Of a DNA stretch of 64,000 bases, positions 46,460 to 57,082 are shown piece after piece (position 1 is the first letter of the stretch; the number at the start of each line of letters is the position of its first letter). The stretch is taken from assembly GCA_041504365.1 (NCBI GenBank), contig CP167917.1:4216001-4280000 (forward strand), written 5' to 3'. The position numbers and the translations under genes were made by a program. The notes beneath the pieces were generated by a model. It was not told the DNA's origin. It did no database searches and saw only the letters and a program-made list of their open reading frames with translations. The stretch is from Dryocola sp. LX212. Its GTDB lineage: Bacteria > Pseudomonadota > Gammaproteobacteria > Enterobacterales > Enterobacteriaceae.

Positions 46460-47773
46460 TTAAGTATTTGCTTTATCTGAGAATTTCCCCAGCATCTCCC
46501 GCTCATAAGCGGCTGCTTTTTTCGCGTCGAACTTATGCTCCCACTTGGCGATAACCAGCACCGCCAGCGCGTTGCCCACTACGTTAAGCGCGGTACGCGC
46601 CATATCGAGGATGCGGTCCACGCCCGCGATAAAGGCCAGACCTTCCAGCGGAATACCCACACTCCCCAGCGTAGCCAGCAGTACGACGAACGAGACGCCC
46701 GGCACGCCCGCAATGCCTTTTGACGTCACCATCAGCGTCAGCACCAGCAGAATTTCCTGTCCCAGGGACAGCTCGATGCCGTAAAGCTGGGCGATGAAGA
46801 TTGCCGCAATGCTCTGGTAAAGCGTTGAGCCATCGAGGTTAAAGGAGTAGCCGGTCGGCACCACGAAGCTGGTGATGGAGGCAGGCGCGCCGTAGGCTTC
46901 CATCTTTTCAATGATGCGTGGCAGCACGCTTTCTGAGCTGGCGGTGGAGTATGCCAGAATGAGTTCGTCTTTGAGAATCCGTATCAAAATGAGAATTCGT
47001 AGGCCGCACAGACGCGCCACCGCGCCCAGCACCATCAGCGCGAAAAAGAGAATCGCGAAGTACACCAGCAGCACCAGCTTAAGCAGCGGCCACAGTGAAG
47101 CAAAACCAAAGTTTGCAACGGTCACCGAGATCAGCGCAAAGACGCCGATCGGGGCGTATCGCATCACCATGTGCGTCACTTTAAACATGGTTTCTGAGAT
47201 AGAGCGGAATACCGTCACCAGCGGCTCCCGATGCGCCGACGGCAGCGACGAAAGGCCCAAACCAAACAGCACCGAGAAGAAGATAATCGGCAGCATGTCA
47301 CCCTTCGCCATGGAGGCAATGATGTTAGTCGGCACCAGGGAGAGAATCGTCCCCATTAAACCGTGGGCATGGCTCTGAACATCCTGAGCGGTGTGTTCGT
47401 ATTTCGAAATATCCACGCTGGCAAGCTGCGCCATATCAATGCCGTGTCCCGGCTGGAACACGTTGGCAAGGGTAATCCCTAGGATGATGGCAACTGTCGT
47501 GATCACTTCGAAATAAAGAATGGTTTTCGCACCGATTCGCCCAAGCTGTTTGGCGTCGCCCACGCCTGCAATCCCGACTATCAGGGTCGAGATAACAATC
47601 GGCACAACAATCATTTTGATCAGGTGAATAAAGATATCCCCTGCCGGAGAGAGCAGGTTGGTGATAAGCCATTCACGGCTGTCACTTTGATAATGCAGGA
47701 CGCTTCCCAGCGCGATACCCAGTACTAACGCGAGCAAAATTTGCCAGGCGAGGCTGACCTTAGGTTGTTTCAT
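46460..47773 (-). CDS. gltP: Proton/glutamate-aspartate symporter GltP
   Basis: The product has 437 residues from MKQPKVSLAW, the same length as E. coli GltP; the extra six upstream codons would need a TTG. DAACS family: SPAGDIFIHLIKMIVVPIV, the hairpin serine motif AYSTASSESVLPRI, SFNLDGSTLYQSIA and the GVDRILDMARTALNVVGN block. Imports glutamate and aspartate with protons. It is divergent from acs; in E. coli the nrf operon lies between them. Confidence 0.96.
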   Translation of the reverse strand: MKQPKVSLAWQILLALVLGIALGSVLHYQSDSREWLITNLLSPAGDIFIHLIKMIVVPIVISTLIVGIAGVGDAKQLGRIGAKTILYFEVITTVAIILGITLANVFQPGHGIDMAQLASVDISKYEHTAQDVQSHAHGLMGTILSLVPTNIIASMAKGDMLPIIFFSVLFGLGLSSLPSAHREPLVTVFRSISETMFKVTHMVMRYAPIGVFALISVTVANFGFASLWPLLKLVLLVYFAILFFALMVLGAVARLCGLRILILIRILKDELILAYSTASSESVLPRIIEKMEAYGAPASITSFVVPTGYSFNLDGSTLYQSIAAIFIAQLYGIELSLGQEILLVLTLMVTSKGIAGVPGVSFVVLLATLGSVGIPLEGLAFIAGVDRILDMARTALNVVGNALAVLVIAKWEHKFDAKKAAAYEREMLGKFSDKANT

Positions 47774-48197
47774 AACGATTTTATTCCTCAATAAAACGCC
47801 GTTCCCACGCTGTAGTCCTGTGAGAACGTCACAAACTGGAAGGGGTAAGACATACGTCAGGTATTACGAGGGGCTTTTTCAAGCGGCGTTATGAGTATCA
47901 TTTGTACGGCGTGCTGCGCAACCCTGCAATTTCAGGGATATACGCTTCAAATGGCATCAATAACAGGACTTTAGATAAATCTTCTGCAGTAACATGTTGT
48001 TATAAAATGTATTTATCTGTTTCATTTTCAATTTATTCATGTTGTGAATTATTTCTCCAGAATCATCTGTTTGTTGGATATTTCGACAAATGAATTAATG
48101 CGTGATCTGTCGCCCAAAAAGTAAACAAAGCTGTTCAACCCCCTACAATTAACGTTTACGTGACATATTATTAACAACCTCAAGGAGAAAAAAAGCC
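47774..48197. promoter_or_regulatory. gltP/acs divergent intergenic region
   Basis: 424 bp with both promoters. GCGTGATCTGTCGCCC at about 48100 resembles half of a CRP site; acs is CRP-activated in E. coli. Another weak half-site TTGTGAATTATTTC lies near 48040. No nrf remnant is recognisable. Confidence 0.45.
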
Positions 48198-50156
48198 ATG
48201 ACACAACTACACAAACACGCCATTCCCGCAAATATTGCGGAACACTGCCTGATAAATTCCGAGCAATACCAGTCCATGTACCAGCAGTCTGTCCACGACC
48301 CGGACGCATTCTGGGGCGAACAGGGGAAAATCCTCGACTGGATCAAACCCTATCAGAAGGTGCAAAACACCTCCTTCGCGCCGGGAAACATCTCTATTCG
48401 CTGGTATGAAGACGGCACGCTGAACCTGGCCGCCAACTGCCTGGATCGCCACCTTAAAGAACGCGGCGACCAGACGGCGATTATCTGGGAAGGCGATGAT
48501 GCCACCCAGAGCAAACACATTACCTACCGTGAGCTGCATCGTGATGTCTGCCGTTTTGCCAATACCCTGGTAGAACTGGGCATCAGGAAAGGCGACGTGG
48601 TGGCGATTTATATGCCGATGGTGCCGGAAGCCGCCGTGGCTATGCTCGCCTGCGCGCGAATTGGCGCCGTGCATTCCGTTATCTTCGGCGGGTTCTCTCC
48701 GGAGGCCGTGGCGGGACGTATTATCGACTCCAGCTCACGCCTGGTGATCACGGCCGATGAGGGCATCCGTGCCGGTCGTTCTATCCCGCTTAAAAAGAAC
48801 GTTGATGACGCGCTGAAAAATCCCAATGTGAAAACCGTCGAGCACGTCGTGGTGCTCAAGCGTACCGGCGGCAGTGTCGAATGGCATGAGGGCCGCGACC
48901 TGTGGTGGAACGAGCTGGTAGAGAAAGCAAGTGCTCACCACCAGCCGGTTGAAATGAACGCGGAAGATCCGCTGTTTATCCTCTACACCTCTGGTTCGAC
49001 CGGCAAGCCGAAGGGCGTGCTGCACACCACCGGCGGCTATCTGGTCTATGCGGCCACCACCTTCAAATACGTCTTCGATTACCATCCGGGCGACGTTTAC
49101 TGGTGTACCGCCGACGTAGGCTGGGTCACAGGGCACAGCTATCTGCTGTATGGCCCGCTCGCCTGCGGTGCCGTCACGCTGATGTTTGAGGGCGTACCGA
49201 ACTGGCCTGCCCCGAACCGCATGGCGCAGGTGGTCGACAAGCATAAGGTGAATATCCTCTATACCGCACCAACCGCCATCCGCGCGCTGATGGCCGAAGG
49301 AGATAAAGCTATCGAAGGGACCGACCGTTCTACACTGCGGATCCTCGGCTCCGTCGGTGAGCCGATCAACCCCGAAGCGTGGGAGTGGTACTGGAAGAAA
49401 ATCGGCAACGAAAAATGCCCGGTGATGGACACCTGGTGGCAGACCGAAACCGGCGGCTTTATGATCACCCCGCTGCCGGGCGCTACAGAGCTTAAAGCCG
49501 GGTCCGCTTCACGGCCATTCTTCGGCGTGCAGCCAGCGCTGGTGGACAACGAAGGTCATCCGCAGCAGGGCGCAACCGAGGGCAATCTTGTGATTACGGA
49601 CTCCTGGCCCGGCCAGGCGCGTACGCTGTTCGGGGATCATGAACGCTTCGAGCAGACCTACTTCTCCACCTTTAAAAATATGTATTTTAGCGGTGATGGC
49701 GCCCGCCGTGACGAAGACGGCTATTTCTGGATAACTGGCCGCGTGGACGATGTGTTAAACGTCTCCGGGCACCGTCTGGGAACGGCAGAAATCGAATCCG
49801 CACTGGTATCGCATCCGAAGGTTGCCGAAGCCGCTGTCGTTGGCATCCCGCACACTATCAAAGGCCAGGCGATTTATGCCTACGTCACGTTAAACCACGG
49901 CGAAGAGCCGACACCGGAGCTGTATACCGAAGTACGCAACTGGGTACGTAAGGAAATCGGCCCGCTTGCCACGCCGGATATTCTGCACTGGACCGACTCG
50001 CTGCCGAAAACCCGCTCCGGCAAGATTATGCGCCGCATTCTGCGCAAAATCGCCGCCGGGGATACCAGCAACCTTGGCGATACCTCGACGCTTGCCGATC
50101 CGGGCGTCGTCGAAAAGCTGCTGGAAGAGAAACAAGCCTTAACCATGCCTTCATAA
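48198..50156 (+). CDS. acs: Acetyl-CoA synthetase Acs
   Basis: The product has 652 residues, as in E. coli. AMP-forming motifs [28 protein letters not shown] and [20 protein letters not shown]; the regulatory lysine, acetylated in relatives, is Lys609 in [11 protein letters not shown]. Activates acetate to acetyl-CoA at low acetate levels. Forms an operon with yjcH and actP, with a double REP between acs and yjcH. Confidence 0.97.
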   Translation: MTQLHKHAIPANIAEHCLINSEQYQSMYQQSVHDPDAFWGEQGKILDWIKPYQKVQNTSFAPGNISIRWYEDGTLNLAANCLDRHLKERGDQTAIIWEGDDATQSKHITYRELHRDVCRFANTLVELGIRKGDVVAIYMPMVPEAAVAMLACARIGAVHSVIFGGFSPEAVAGRIIDSSSRLVITADEGIRAGRSIPLKKNVDDALKNPNVKTVEHVVVLKRTGGSVEWHEGRDLWWNELVEKASAHHQPVEMNAEDPLFILYTSGSTGKPKGVLHTTGGYLVYAATTFKYVFDYHPGDVYWCTADVGWVTGHSYLLYGPLACGAVTLMFEGVPNWPAPNRMAQVVDKHKVNILYTAPTAIRALMAEGDKAIEGTDRSTLRILGSVGEPINPEAWEWYWKKIGNEKCPVMDTWWQTETGGFMITPLPGATELKAGSASRPFFGVQPALVDNEGHPQQGATEGNLVITDSWPGQARTLFGDHERFEQTYFSTFKNMYFSGDGARRDEDGYFWITGRVDDVLNVSGHRLGTAEIESALVSHPKVAEAAVVGIPHTIKGQAIYAYVTLNHGEEPTPELYTEVRNWVRKEIGPLATPDILHWTDSLPKTRSGKIMRRILRKIAAGDTSNLGDTSTLADPGVVEKLLEEKQALTMPS

Positions 50157-50190
50157 CCACTCTGTAGTTGATCCGCCCTCTCATCTGACG

Positions 50191-50263
50191 TTGTAGGGCG
50201 GATAAGCGAAGCGTCATCCACCGCCTTTTTTCGTGGATGGCGCTTCGCTTATCCACCCTACGG
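50191..50263. repeat. Double REP (BIME) between acs and yjcH
   Basis: Two units in inverted orientation: GTAGGGCGGATAAGCGAAGCG... and ...CGCTTCGCTTATCCACCCTAC, joined by CGCCTTTTTTCG. It can form a long cruciform and may set the ratio of acs to actP message. Confidence 0.85.
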
Positions 50264-50317
50264 CTTTCTTCAGGTGAAGAGGGATATAAAAATAACCCTA
50301 CCTCTGGAGACTCTGTG

Positions 50318-50650
50318 ATGAATGAACTCATTTATCAACGGATAGAAGAAAGTGCGCATTTCAGGGAGCTGGTCGCTAAAAGGCAACGGTTTGCCACCAT
50401 TCTGTCACTGATTATGCTGGTGATTTACGTTGGATTTATCCTGCTGATTGCTTTTGCCCCCGGCTGGCTGGGCACGCCTTTGCACGCCGGGACAACCGTC
50501 ACCAGAGGCATTCCGATCGGTATTGGGGTGATTGTTATTTCATTTGTGCTGACGGCGATTTACGTCTGGCGTGCCAACGGCGAATTTGACCGTCTGACCC
50601 ATGACGTCATACGCGAGGTGGATGTCCTGCGCGAGGTAAAAGCATCATGA
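50318..50650 (+). CDS. yjcH: DUF485 inner-membrane protein YjcH
   Basis: The product has 110 residues from [12 protein letters not shown]. Two membrane segments ([19 protein letters not shown] and [20 protein letters not shown]) are typical of DUF485. It is always next to actP and is probably an accessory of acetate uptake. Confidence 0.93.
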   Translation: MNELIYQRIEESAHFRELVAKRQRFATILSLIMLVIYVGFILLIAFAPGWLGTPLHAGTTVTRGIPIGIGVIVISFVLTAIYVWRANGEFDRLTHDVIREVDVLREVKAS

Positions 50651-52305
50651 AGCGTCTTCTTACCGCCCTTGCGGCTCCCCTTCTTACCTTGCCCGTTACC
50701 GTGCTGGCCGCCGACGCCATTACCGGCGACGTGCAGCGCCAGCCGACCAACTGGCAGGCGATTATGATGTTCGTTATTTTCGTCGCCCTGACGCTATACA
50801 TCACCTACTGGGCCTCGAAAAAGACCCGTTCACGCAGCGATTATTACACTGCGGGCGGCAATATTACCGGCTTCCAGAACGGGCTGGCGATCGCGGGCGA
50901 CTTTATGTCGGCGGCGTCGTTCCTCGGCATTTCCGCGCTGGTTTACACCTCCGGCTACGACGGCCTGATCTACTCGCTGGGCTTCCTGGTCGGCTGGCCG
51001 ATTATTCTGTTCCTGATTGCCGAACGCCTGCGGAATCTCGGGCGCTATACTTTTGCCGATGTCGCATCATACCGCCTGAAGCAAGGGCCGATTCGTACGC
51101 TATCTGCATGTGGTTCACTGGTTGTTGTCGCGCTCTATCTCATCGCGCAGATGGTCGGTGCCGGTAAGCTCATTGAGCTGCTGTTCGGCCTGAACTACCA
51201 CGTTGCGGTAGTGCTGGTGGGCGTGCTGATGGTGATGTACGTGCTGTTTGGCGGCATGCTCGCCACCACGTGGGTGCAGATTATCAAAGCCGTTCTGCTG
51301 CTGTTCGGCGCGAGCTTCATGGCCTTTATGGTGATGAAGCACGTCGGCTTCAGCTTTAACAATCTCTTCGCCGAGGCGATGGCGGTGCATCCGAAAGGTG
51401 CGGCCATTATGAGCCCCGGCGGGCTGGTGAAAGATCCGATTTCTGCCCTGTCCCTGGGGCTTGGCCTGATGTTTGGTACGGCCGGTTTGCCGCACATTCT
51501 TATGCGCTTCTTCACGGTCAGCGATGCCCGCGAGGCGCGTAAAAGCGTGCTCTACGCCACCGGCTTTATGGGTTACTTCTACATCCTGACCTTTATCATC
51601 GGCTTCGGTGCGATCATGCTGGTCGGTGCGAACCCGGCGTTTAAAGACGCGGCAGGCGCGCTTATCGGCGGTAACAATATGGCGGCGGTTCATCTGGCAG
51701 ATGCGGTGGGTGGCAACCTGTTCCTCGGCTTTATCTCTGCGGTCGCCTTCGCCACGATTCTGGCGGTGGTGGCAGGGCTGACGCTGGCGGGCGCTTCGGC
51801 GGTATCCCACGACCTGTACGCCAACGTGTTCCGCAAAGGGGCTTCCGAGCGGGATGAAATTCGCGTCTCGAAAATAACGGTGCTGATCCTCGGCGTGGTC
51901 GCCATTGCGCTGGGCATTCTGTTCGAGAAACAAAACATCGCGTTCATGGTGGGACTGGCCTTCTCCATTGCCGCGAGCTGTAACTTCCCGATTATCCTGC
52001 TGTCCATGTACTGGTCGAAGCTGACCACGCGCGGCGCGATGATTGGTGGCTGGCTCGGCCTGCTGACGGCGGTGATTCTGATGATCCTTGGCCCGACGGT
52101 ATGGGTGCAGGTTCTGGGTCATGCGACGGCTATCTTCCCGTACGAATACCCGGCGCTGTTCTCGATTCTGGTAGCGTTCGTTGGGATCTGGGTCTTTTCG
52201 GCGACCGATAACAGCCCTGAAGGCAACCTGGAACGCGAGAAGTTCCGCGCCCAGTTCATCCGTTCCCAGACCGGGATCGGCATTGAGCAGGGTCGCGCGC
52301 ATTAA
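50647..52305 (+). CDS. actP: Acetate/glycolate permease ActP
   Basis: The product has 552 residues, a sodium:solute symporter-family member with signal sequence (ending VLAAD) and about 13 membrane segments. Blocks [32 protein letters not shown] and [16 protein letters not shown] are diagnostic. The start overlaps the yjcH stop by four bases (ATGA). Confidence 0.96.
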   Translation: MKRLLTALAAPLLTLPVTVLAADAITGDVQRQPTNWQAIMMFVIFVALTLYITYWASKKTRSRSDYYTAGGNITGFQNGLAIAGDFMSAASFLGISALVYTSGYDGLIYSLGFLVGWPIILFLIAERLRNLGRYTFADVASYRLKQGPIRTLSACGSLVVVALYLIAQMVGAGKLIELLFGLNYHVAVVLVGVLMVMYVLFGGMLATTWVQIIKAVLLLFGASFMAFMVMKHVGFSFNNLFAEAMAVHPKGAAIMSPGGLVKDPISALSLGLGLMFGTAGLPHILMRFFTVSDAREARKSVLYATGFMGYFYILTFIIGFGAIMLVGANPAFKDAAGALIGGNNMAAVHLADAVGGNLFLGFISAVAFATILAVVAGLTLAGASAVSHDLYANVFRKGASERDEIRVSKITVLILGVVAIALGILFEKQNIAFMVGLAFSIAASCNFPIILLSMYWSKLTTRGAMIGGWLGLLTAVILMILGPTVWVQVLGHATAIFPYEYPALFSILVAFVGIWVFSATDNSPEGNLEREKFRAQFIRSQTGIGIEQGRAH

Positions 52306-52314
52306 GCAATTTCC

Positions 52315-52341
52315 CCCGGCGCGCTCTGCGCCGGGTTCTTT
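52315..52341 (+). terminator. Terminator of the acs-yjcH-actP operon
   Basis: Perfect 8-bp stem CCCGGCGC/GCGCCGGG, loop GCTCT, tail TTCTTT, ten bases after the actP stop. Confidence 0.88.
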
Positions 52342-52363
52342 AAAACATCAGCCAGCCAATTAA

Positions 52364-52501
52364 AGATTTACGCCGCAAATTGCCGTGCGCAGCGGGCCGT
52401 GGGATTTTCTCGCGTCGATAGTGCAGGCAGGCATTGTGCCGGCGCCTATCTGTGAGAATCTGGATGACCCCACGCTGATGTGGATGCCGGTAGCTTGCTG
52501 A
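52364..52501 (+). pseudogene. Remnant of a LysR-type regulator, C-terminal end
   Basis: About 45 codons are open without a start. The translation contains IAVRSGPWDFLASIVQAG and PAPICENLDDP, which resembles the effector-domain end of LysR regulators (W-x-F-I/L-A-x-M/I-V-x-A-G-x-G-I...P). Glycine residues normally found after the AG are lost. It ends one base before the yjcE stop. Its sequence resemblance is by eye only. Confidence 0.5.
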
Positions 52502-54148
52502 TTAATGCCGCTCTACTAACAGCGCCTCCAGTAAATCGAGGTCGTACAGCAGCTTCATCAGCGTGTCATTGCTGATTTTTTGCGTCGCGCGCAGATGATA
52601 AAGCTCGGCACGTTCGGACCGTAAAGCCGCCAGTCGGAAGCGGCGCTCGAGGTTCTCTTCCAGCACACTGCTCTCCATGTCGTTGCGCCCGGCGGCCCGG
52701 CGGCGAAGATTCCCGATAACCCGCGAGCTGACCTCTTTGAGCAGCTGATCGTCGATATTCTCTTTAGTATCCGCCGCCAGCCGCTCTTCCATCTTCTGAA
52801 TCGCCACAATCGCCACCTCCGCCGTTGTCGAGCGGGCTAGCCTCTCCTCCGTGCGGGCAACTGCTGAATCCGGCACATCTACGTTACGCAGCAGGATCGG
52901 CAGCATCACCACGCCCACCAGCAGCGAGAAGAGAATGACCCCTGCAGAAAGGAAGATTAGCTCATAGCGCGCCGGGAAAGGTGATCCATCCCCTAACAGC
53001 AGCGGAATAGAGAGTACGCCCGCAAGGGTTATCGCCCCGCGCACCCCTGCGAAAGAGGCAATAGCCAGCTCGCGCGTCGTGTAGTTGCCAAACTCCAGCG
53101 GCCGCTTTTTCAGGAACCGCAGGCTAAGTCGCTTCATTGACCACAGCCACAGGAAGCGCACGCCAATCAGCGCGATGTAAATCAACCCGATATCTAGGAA
53201 CAGCATCCACAGTTCGACATTTGGATCGGCGTTTGCCGCAGCGACGGAGGTTTCGAGAATGCCCGGCAGCTGTAGTCCCAGCATCAGGAAGACCATGCCG
53301 TTGAAGACAAACTCCAGCATCGCCCAGACGCTGTTAGCGCGCAGGCGCATCGCCAGCGGCGCGCTGCGCAGCACGCCGGAACGGGTAATGGTCATCCCCG
53401 CCGCCACGGCAGCCAGAATGCCCGACACGCCGATGTGTTCCGCAATCAGATAGGAGGCGAACGGCAGCAGAAGCAGCAGCAGGATTTGCGTGGCAGGCTC
53501 ATCGCCGCTCCAGCGGCTCATCAGGCGCAGTGATTTACCGTACAGCCAGCTCACCGCAATCCCCGCCAGCAGGCCGCCAATCGCAACTTTAAAGAACTCA
53601 ACTGTCGCGCCGCCTACGGTGAACACCATCGTTCCTACCGCAACGGCGACGGCCATCTTCAGCGAGACCAGGCCCGAGGCGTCGTTCATTAACGCCTCAC
53701 CCTGCAATATCCCCATGATTTTCTTCGGGATACGTCCTTCGCCGACAATACCCGACAGCGCCACGGCATCCGTTGGCGACAGCACCGCCGCCAGTGCAAA
53801 GGCCGGAATAAGCGGAATGCCCGGTACCAGGTAGTAAATCAGGAAGCCGATGCCGACTACGGTGACCAGCACCAGCACCAGTGCCAGCCCGATTATCTCC
53901 CGCCCGTGGTTCAGAAACTCATGGGTTGGCGTCTTCCAGCCGTCCGCAAATAGCAGCGGCGGAATGAACAGCACGAGGAACAGCTCGGGATTGAAATCGA
54001 CGTGCAGACCGAAGTGAGGCCAGGCCAGCACCGCACCAATAGCGATTTGCATTAACGGCAGCGGGATCTGGAACGGCAACATACGCGTCGCGACCCCGGA
54101 GAGTGAAACCACAAGGGTCATGATGAGAATGGTAAAGAAAATTTCCAT
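52502..54148 (-). CDS. yjcE: CPA1-family Na+(K+)/H+ antiporter YjcE
   Basis: The product has 548 residues with about 12 membrane segments (LIIYYLVPGIPLIPAFALAAVLSPTDAVALSG contains the ion-binding ND/TD-type motif SPTDAV) and a C-terminal cytosolic helical tail. GEALMNDASGLV is the second family motif. It exchanges cations for protons. Neighbour yjcF of E. coli is missing here. Confidence 0.93.
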   Translation of the reverse strand: MEIFFTILIMTLVVSLSGVATRMLPFQIPLPLMQIAIGAVLAWPHFGLHVDFNPELFLVLFIPPLLFADGWKTPTHEFLNHGREIIGLALVLVLVTVVGIGFLIYYLVPGIPLIPAFALAAVLSPTDAVALSGIVGEGRIPKKIMGILQGEALMNDASGLVSLKMAVAVAVGTMVFTVGGATVEFFKVAIGGLLAGIAVSWLYGKSLRLMSRWSGDEPATQILLLLLLPFASYLIAEHIGVSGILAAVAAGMTITRSGVLRSAPLAMRLRANSVWAMLEFVFNGMVFLMLGLQLPGILETSVAAANADPNVELWMLFLDIGLIYIALIGVRFLWLWSMKRLSLRFLKKRPLEFGNYTTRELAIASFAGVRGAITLAGVLSIPLLLGDGSPFPARYELIFLSAGVILFSLLVGVVMLPILLRNVDVPDSAVARTEERLARSTTAEVAIVAIQKMEERLAADTKENIDDQLLKEVSSRVIGNLRRRAAGRNDMESSVLEENLERRFRLAALRSERAELYHLRATQKISNDTLMKLLYDLDLLEALLVERH

Positions 54149-54263
54149 GCTTTCCTTCAGTTCGGTGTGTTGTGAAGCCCTTTTTTCAGGAGGTTGCTCC
54201 CATAATAGAACAACTTTCTACACCGGAAGGAAACAGGAAATGCCTTGAAGGAAATTAACGTAG

Positions 54264-54347
54264 AGAGTCAAAGAGTGCTTTGACTCTAAATAATTCACGC
54301 TGCAGCCAGGCGGCAAGGGAGTGCAGCCAACACCCCTGCAGCGTGAA
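54264..54347 (-). repeat. Two hairpins in the ghxP 3' region
   Basis: AGAGTCAAAG/CTTTGACTCT (10-bp stem, loop AGTG) at 54264-54287, and a 12-bp inverted repeat CTGCAGCGTGAA/TTCACGCTGCAG at 54294-54347 with 30 bases between. They form two stem-loops after the ghxP stop. Blocks of this type recur between genes in many Enterobacteriaceae; a short ORF here is not likely to be real. Confidence 0.6.
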
Positions 54348-54362
54348 GTATGACGAGTAAAG

Positions 54363-55712
54363 TTAGATTGCCCAGCCGCCCGCGTAGAACGCGACCAGCG
54401 CAATCGCGATAACTACCGTGCCGATGTTCAGCTTGCGCCATTCACCGGATACCAGACGACCAATCACCAGCGTGGCGAAGCCGATCATGATGCCGGTAAC
54501 GATGTTACAGGTCAGCACGATGAATACCGCAGTGATCAGGCCAGCCATCGCATCCACAAAGTCAGCAAAATCGATTTTCGCCACGTTGCTCAGCATCAGC
54601 AGGCCGACGTACATCAGCGCAGGCGCGGTTGCGTAGGCAGGCACCAGGTAAGACAGCGGGGAGAGGAACAGGATCAGCAGGAACAGGACGCCAACGGTGA
54701 TGGCCGTCAGGCCCGTTTTGCCGCCCGCTGCCGTACCCGCCGCTGACTCGATGTAAACCGCCGCAGGGGCTGCACCCACAAGGCCGGAGAACACGCTGCT
54801 GAGGGAGTCCGTGGTCAGCGCTTTACCGCCGTCAATAATCTGCCCGTCTTTATCCAGCAGGTTCGCCTGACCGGCTACCGCGCGGATAGTCCCGGTGGCA
54901 TCGAACACCGCCGTCATGACCAGCGCAAGCACGCTCGGCAATACAACGGGATTCAGCGCGCCCATAATATCCAGGCTGCCGATAAGCGAATGGCCGGATT
55001 CATCTTTCAGCGACGGCATGGCGAAAATGCCGGAGAAATGTACGGTTGGATCGAAGATCAGACCAACGACGGAAACGCCGATAATGGTCAGCAGAATGCC
55101 GCCGGGGACTTTTAATTTCTCAAGGCCAATAATGACGGCCAGGCCAATCAGCGACATGATCACCGGGAAGCTGGCGAAGTTGCCCAGGGCAACCGGCAGG
55201 CCTTCCAGCGGATTCTTGACCACCAGACCCACGCCGTTGGCGGCAATCAGCAGCAGGAACAGGCCGATACCGATACCCGTACCGTGCGCCACGCCCATCG
55301 GCAGGTTGCGCAAAATCCAGCTGCGAATGCCGGTGGCGGAGATAATGGTAAACAGCACGCCCATCAGGAATACCGCACCTAAGGCAACGGGAACGCTGAT
55401 GTGCTGGCCCAGCACCAGGCTAAACGCGGTGAAGGCGGTCAGCGAGATGGCACAGCCGATAGCCAGCGGCAGGTTCGCCCACAGGCCCATAACCAGCGAG
55501 CCAACGCCCGCGACCAGACAAGTTGCCACAAAGACCGCTGCCGGCGGGAAACCCGCTTTGCCCAGCATGCCCGGTACAACAATGACGGAATAGACCATCG
55601 CGAGGAAGGTGGTCAGCCCGGCCACGACTTCCTGACGAACGGTGCTGCCACGTGCAGATATTTTGAACCAGGCGTCAAGACCGCCGGTCGCACGCGGTGA
55701 AGGAGTAGACAT
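54363..55712 (-). CDS. ghxP: Guanine/hypoxanthine permease GhxP
   Basis: The product has 449 residues from [11 protein letters not shown], the E. coli length. AzgA-type NCS2-like transporter: [68 protein letters not shown]. It takes up guanine and hypoxanthine with protons. Three PurR-like boxes upstream (see below) fit purine repression. Confidence 0.95.
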   Translation of the reverse strand: MSTPSPRATGGLDAWFKISARGSTVRQEVVAGLTTFLAMVYSVIVVPGMLGKAGFPPAAVFVATCLVAGVGSLVMGLWANLPLAIGCAISLTAFTAFSLVLGQHISVPVALGAVFLMGVLFTIISATGIRSWILRNLPMGVAHGTGIGIGLFLLLIAANGVGLVVKNPLEGLPVALGNFASFPVIMSLIGLAVIIGLEKLKVPGGILLTIIGVSVVGLIFDPTVHFSGIFAMPSLKDESGHSLIGSLDIMGALNPVVLPSVLALVMTAVFDATGTIRAVAGQANLLDKDGQIIDGGKALTTDSLSSVFSGLVGAAPAAVYIESAAGTAAGGKTGLTAITVGVLFLLILFLSPLSYLVPAYATAPALMYVGLLMLSNVAKIDFADFVDAMAGLITAVFIVLTCNIVTGIMIGFATLVIGRLVSGEWRKLNIGTVVIAIALVAFYAGGWAI

Positions 55713-55826
55713 AGTGAAAAATCCCCTGAGATTTTTATGATTACGTTGATACACGTGACGGACTTCCCGCTGCCGATTAAACGTCTAATCCCTGGCCTTG
55801 ATTGCGACAAAATGGGGCATCGCAAA

Positions 55827-55990
55827 ATAGCAAACGTTTAACTCCACGTGTAAAAACTGTGCGTCAAATTGAAGGCAAACGATTATCCGGTCTTCTGGAG
55901 TGGAGTTTCAACCGAACTTTCTCGGTTTTTGCTGAAAATTGCGCTGGACGAACAAATTATCGCCACGTCGTGCGCAAACGATATCGTTGA
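55827..55990. promoter_or_regulatory. Three PurR-like boxes upstream of ghxP
   Basis: GCAAACGTTT at 55830-55839, GGCAAACGATTATC at 55874-55887 and GCAAACGATATCG at 55974-55986 each contain the GCAAnCGnTT core. The third includes a perfect 12-bp palindrome AACGATATCGTT. The first lies about 115 bp from the gene start. Repression by PurR is known for the E. coli gene; the number of boxes is unusual. Confidence 0.5.
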
Positions 55991-56061
55991 TGCGCAATTT
56001 CGCAACAATACTGCAAGATACCGATAATATTTTTCACTGACTCATAGGATTTTGGAATAGG

Positions 56062-56730
56062 TTAGCCGCCCGGGATGCCGAAGGGTCCGCCCTGGGTAAT
56101 GGCACGTTGCCAGGCCGGACGCTGCTGCGCGTTTTTCAGCCACGCCTGAAGATTTGGCAGGTTGTTAAGTCCCCCTCTCTCCAGCAGAGCGATAACCGGG
56201 AAAATCATCTGAATATCCGCCGCGCTGAAAGCGTGCCCGGCAAACCAGGGAGAAGTGCCGAGATAGTTTTCAATGAACCGGGCATGCGTGAGGATCTGCT
56301 TATTAAGATACGCTTTCTGTACGCCCTGGCCCAGAACGTTCCCTACCGGGCGCAGCAGCCAAGGCACGGGAGCCTTACCAAGGCTGTTGAAAACCAGCTT
56401 CATCATTAAAAGCGGCATCAGCGATCCTTCGGCATAGTGCAGCCAGAAGCGGTATTGCAGCCTGTCCTGGGCGGCGATAGGCTTCAGGCGACTTTCGGGA
56501 TCGTAGGTCTCCTGGAGATATTCAATGATAGCGCCGGACTCCACCAGCACATTGCCGTTGTCCTCCACCACCGGGGATTTGCCCAACGGGTGTACTTTTT
56601 TGAGCGACTCGGGCGCCAGCATCGTGGGTTCACGCTGGTAACGCACGATCTCGTAGGGCTGTTCAAGTTCTTCAAGCATCCACAGCACGCGCTGCGAGCG
56701 GGAGTTGTTAAGGTGATGGACGACGATCAT
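56062..56730 (-). CDS. Glutathione S-transferase family protein
   Basis: The product has 222 residues. Thioredoxin-like N-domain with SRSQRVLWMLEELEQPYEIV and the cis-proline/glutathione-binding block LGKSPVVEDNGNVLVESGAIIEYL, then an all-helical C-domain (FSAADIQMIFPV is the N-capping box). It conjugates or reduces small electrophiles; substrates are unknown. Found beside soxR, so a role in stress defence is plausible. Confidence 0.9.
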   Translation of the reverse strand: MIVVHHLNNSRSQRVLWMLEELEQPYEIVRYQREPTMLAPESLKKVHPLGKSPVVEDNGNVLVESGAIIEYLQETYDPESRLKPIAAQDRLQYRFWLHYAEGSLMPLLMMKLVFNSLGKAPVPWLLRPVGNVLGQGVQKAYLNKQILTHARFIENYLGTSPWFAGHAFSAADIQMIFPVIALLERGGLNNLPNLQAWLKNAQQRPAWQRAITQGGPFGIPGG

Positions 56731-56857
56731 GGGCTAACCTTTTGTTTTCTGGGATGGGATAACTATAGGAAACGCTGCGTAAAATGGGGAATAAAAATCG
56801 CTCAAAAAACACACAATTTTTCTTGCTTACTCGCCAGCGGGTTCTACACTTAAGTTA

Positions 56858-56998
56858 TCAGCGCAATCCGGAACCTCCTGAGAACGTGTAATTGAGGGGC
56901 GCTGACGTCGGGGGAAACCCTCCTTGCGAAAAGCGGGATAGATCGAAAGACAAAGACCGGGAACAAACTAAAGCGCCGAAGTCGGGCGCTTTAGTTTT
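56858..56998 (+). ncRNA. sraL: SraL (RyjA) small RNA
   Basis: A sigma-S-type -10 CTACACTTAA lies at 56844-56853, so transcription should start near 56858. A strong terminator, CTAAAGCGCC/GGCGCTTTAG with TTTT, ends at 56998. The predicted length is about 140 nt, equal to SraL, and its place and orientation, convergent with the soxR 3' end, match E. coli and Salmonella. SraL acts on tig and rho mRNA there. The sequence itself was not compared with a database. Confidence 0.78.
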
Positions 56999-57031
56999 GG
57001 GTGGAACGCCGGAAATCCCGATCAATGTGGC

Positions 57032-57061
57032 GTAGGCTGGATATGCGAAGCGTCATCCGGC
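57032..57061. repeat. REP palindrome downstream of soxR
   Basis: GTAGGCTGGATATGCGAAGCG followed by CATCCGGC; one degenerate unit between SraL and soxR. Confidence 0.65.
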
Positions 57062-57082
57062 AATTTATCTCCAACGTTTATT

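Noticed and set aside
51115-52302. 395-codon open frame antisense to actP
   Set aside because: Same reason: shadow of a membrane protein gene with charged low-complexity translation.
54218-54403. 61-codon frame across the hairpins after ghxP
   Set aside because: It spans inverted repeats and the ghxP end and shows no protein-like features.
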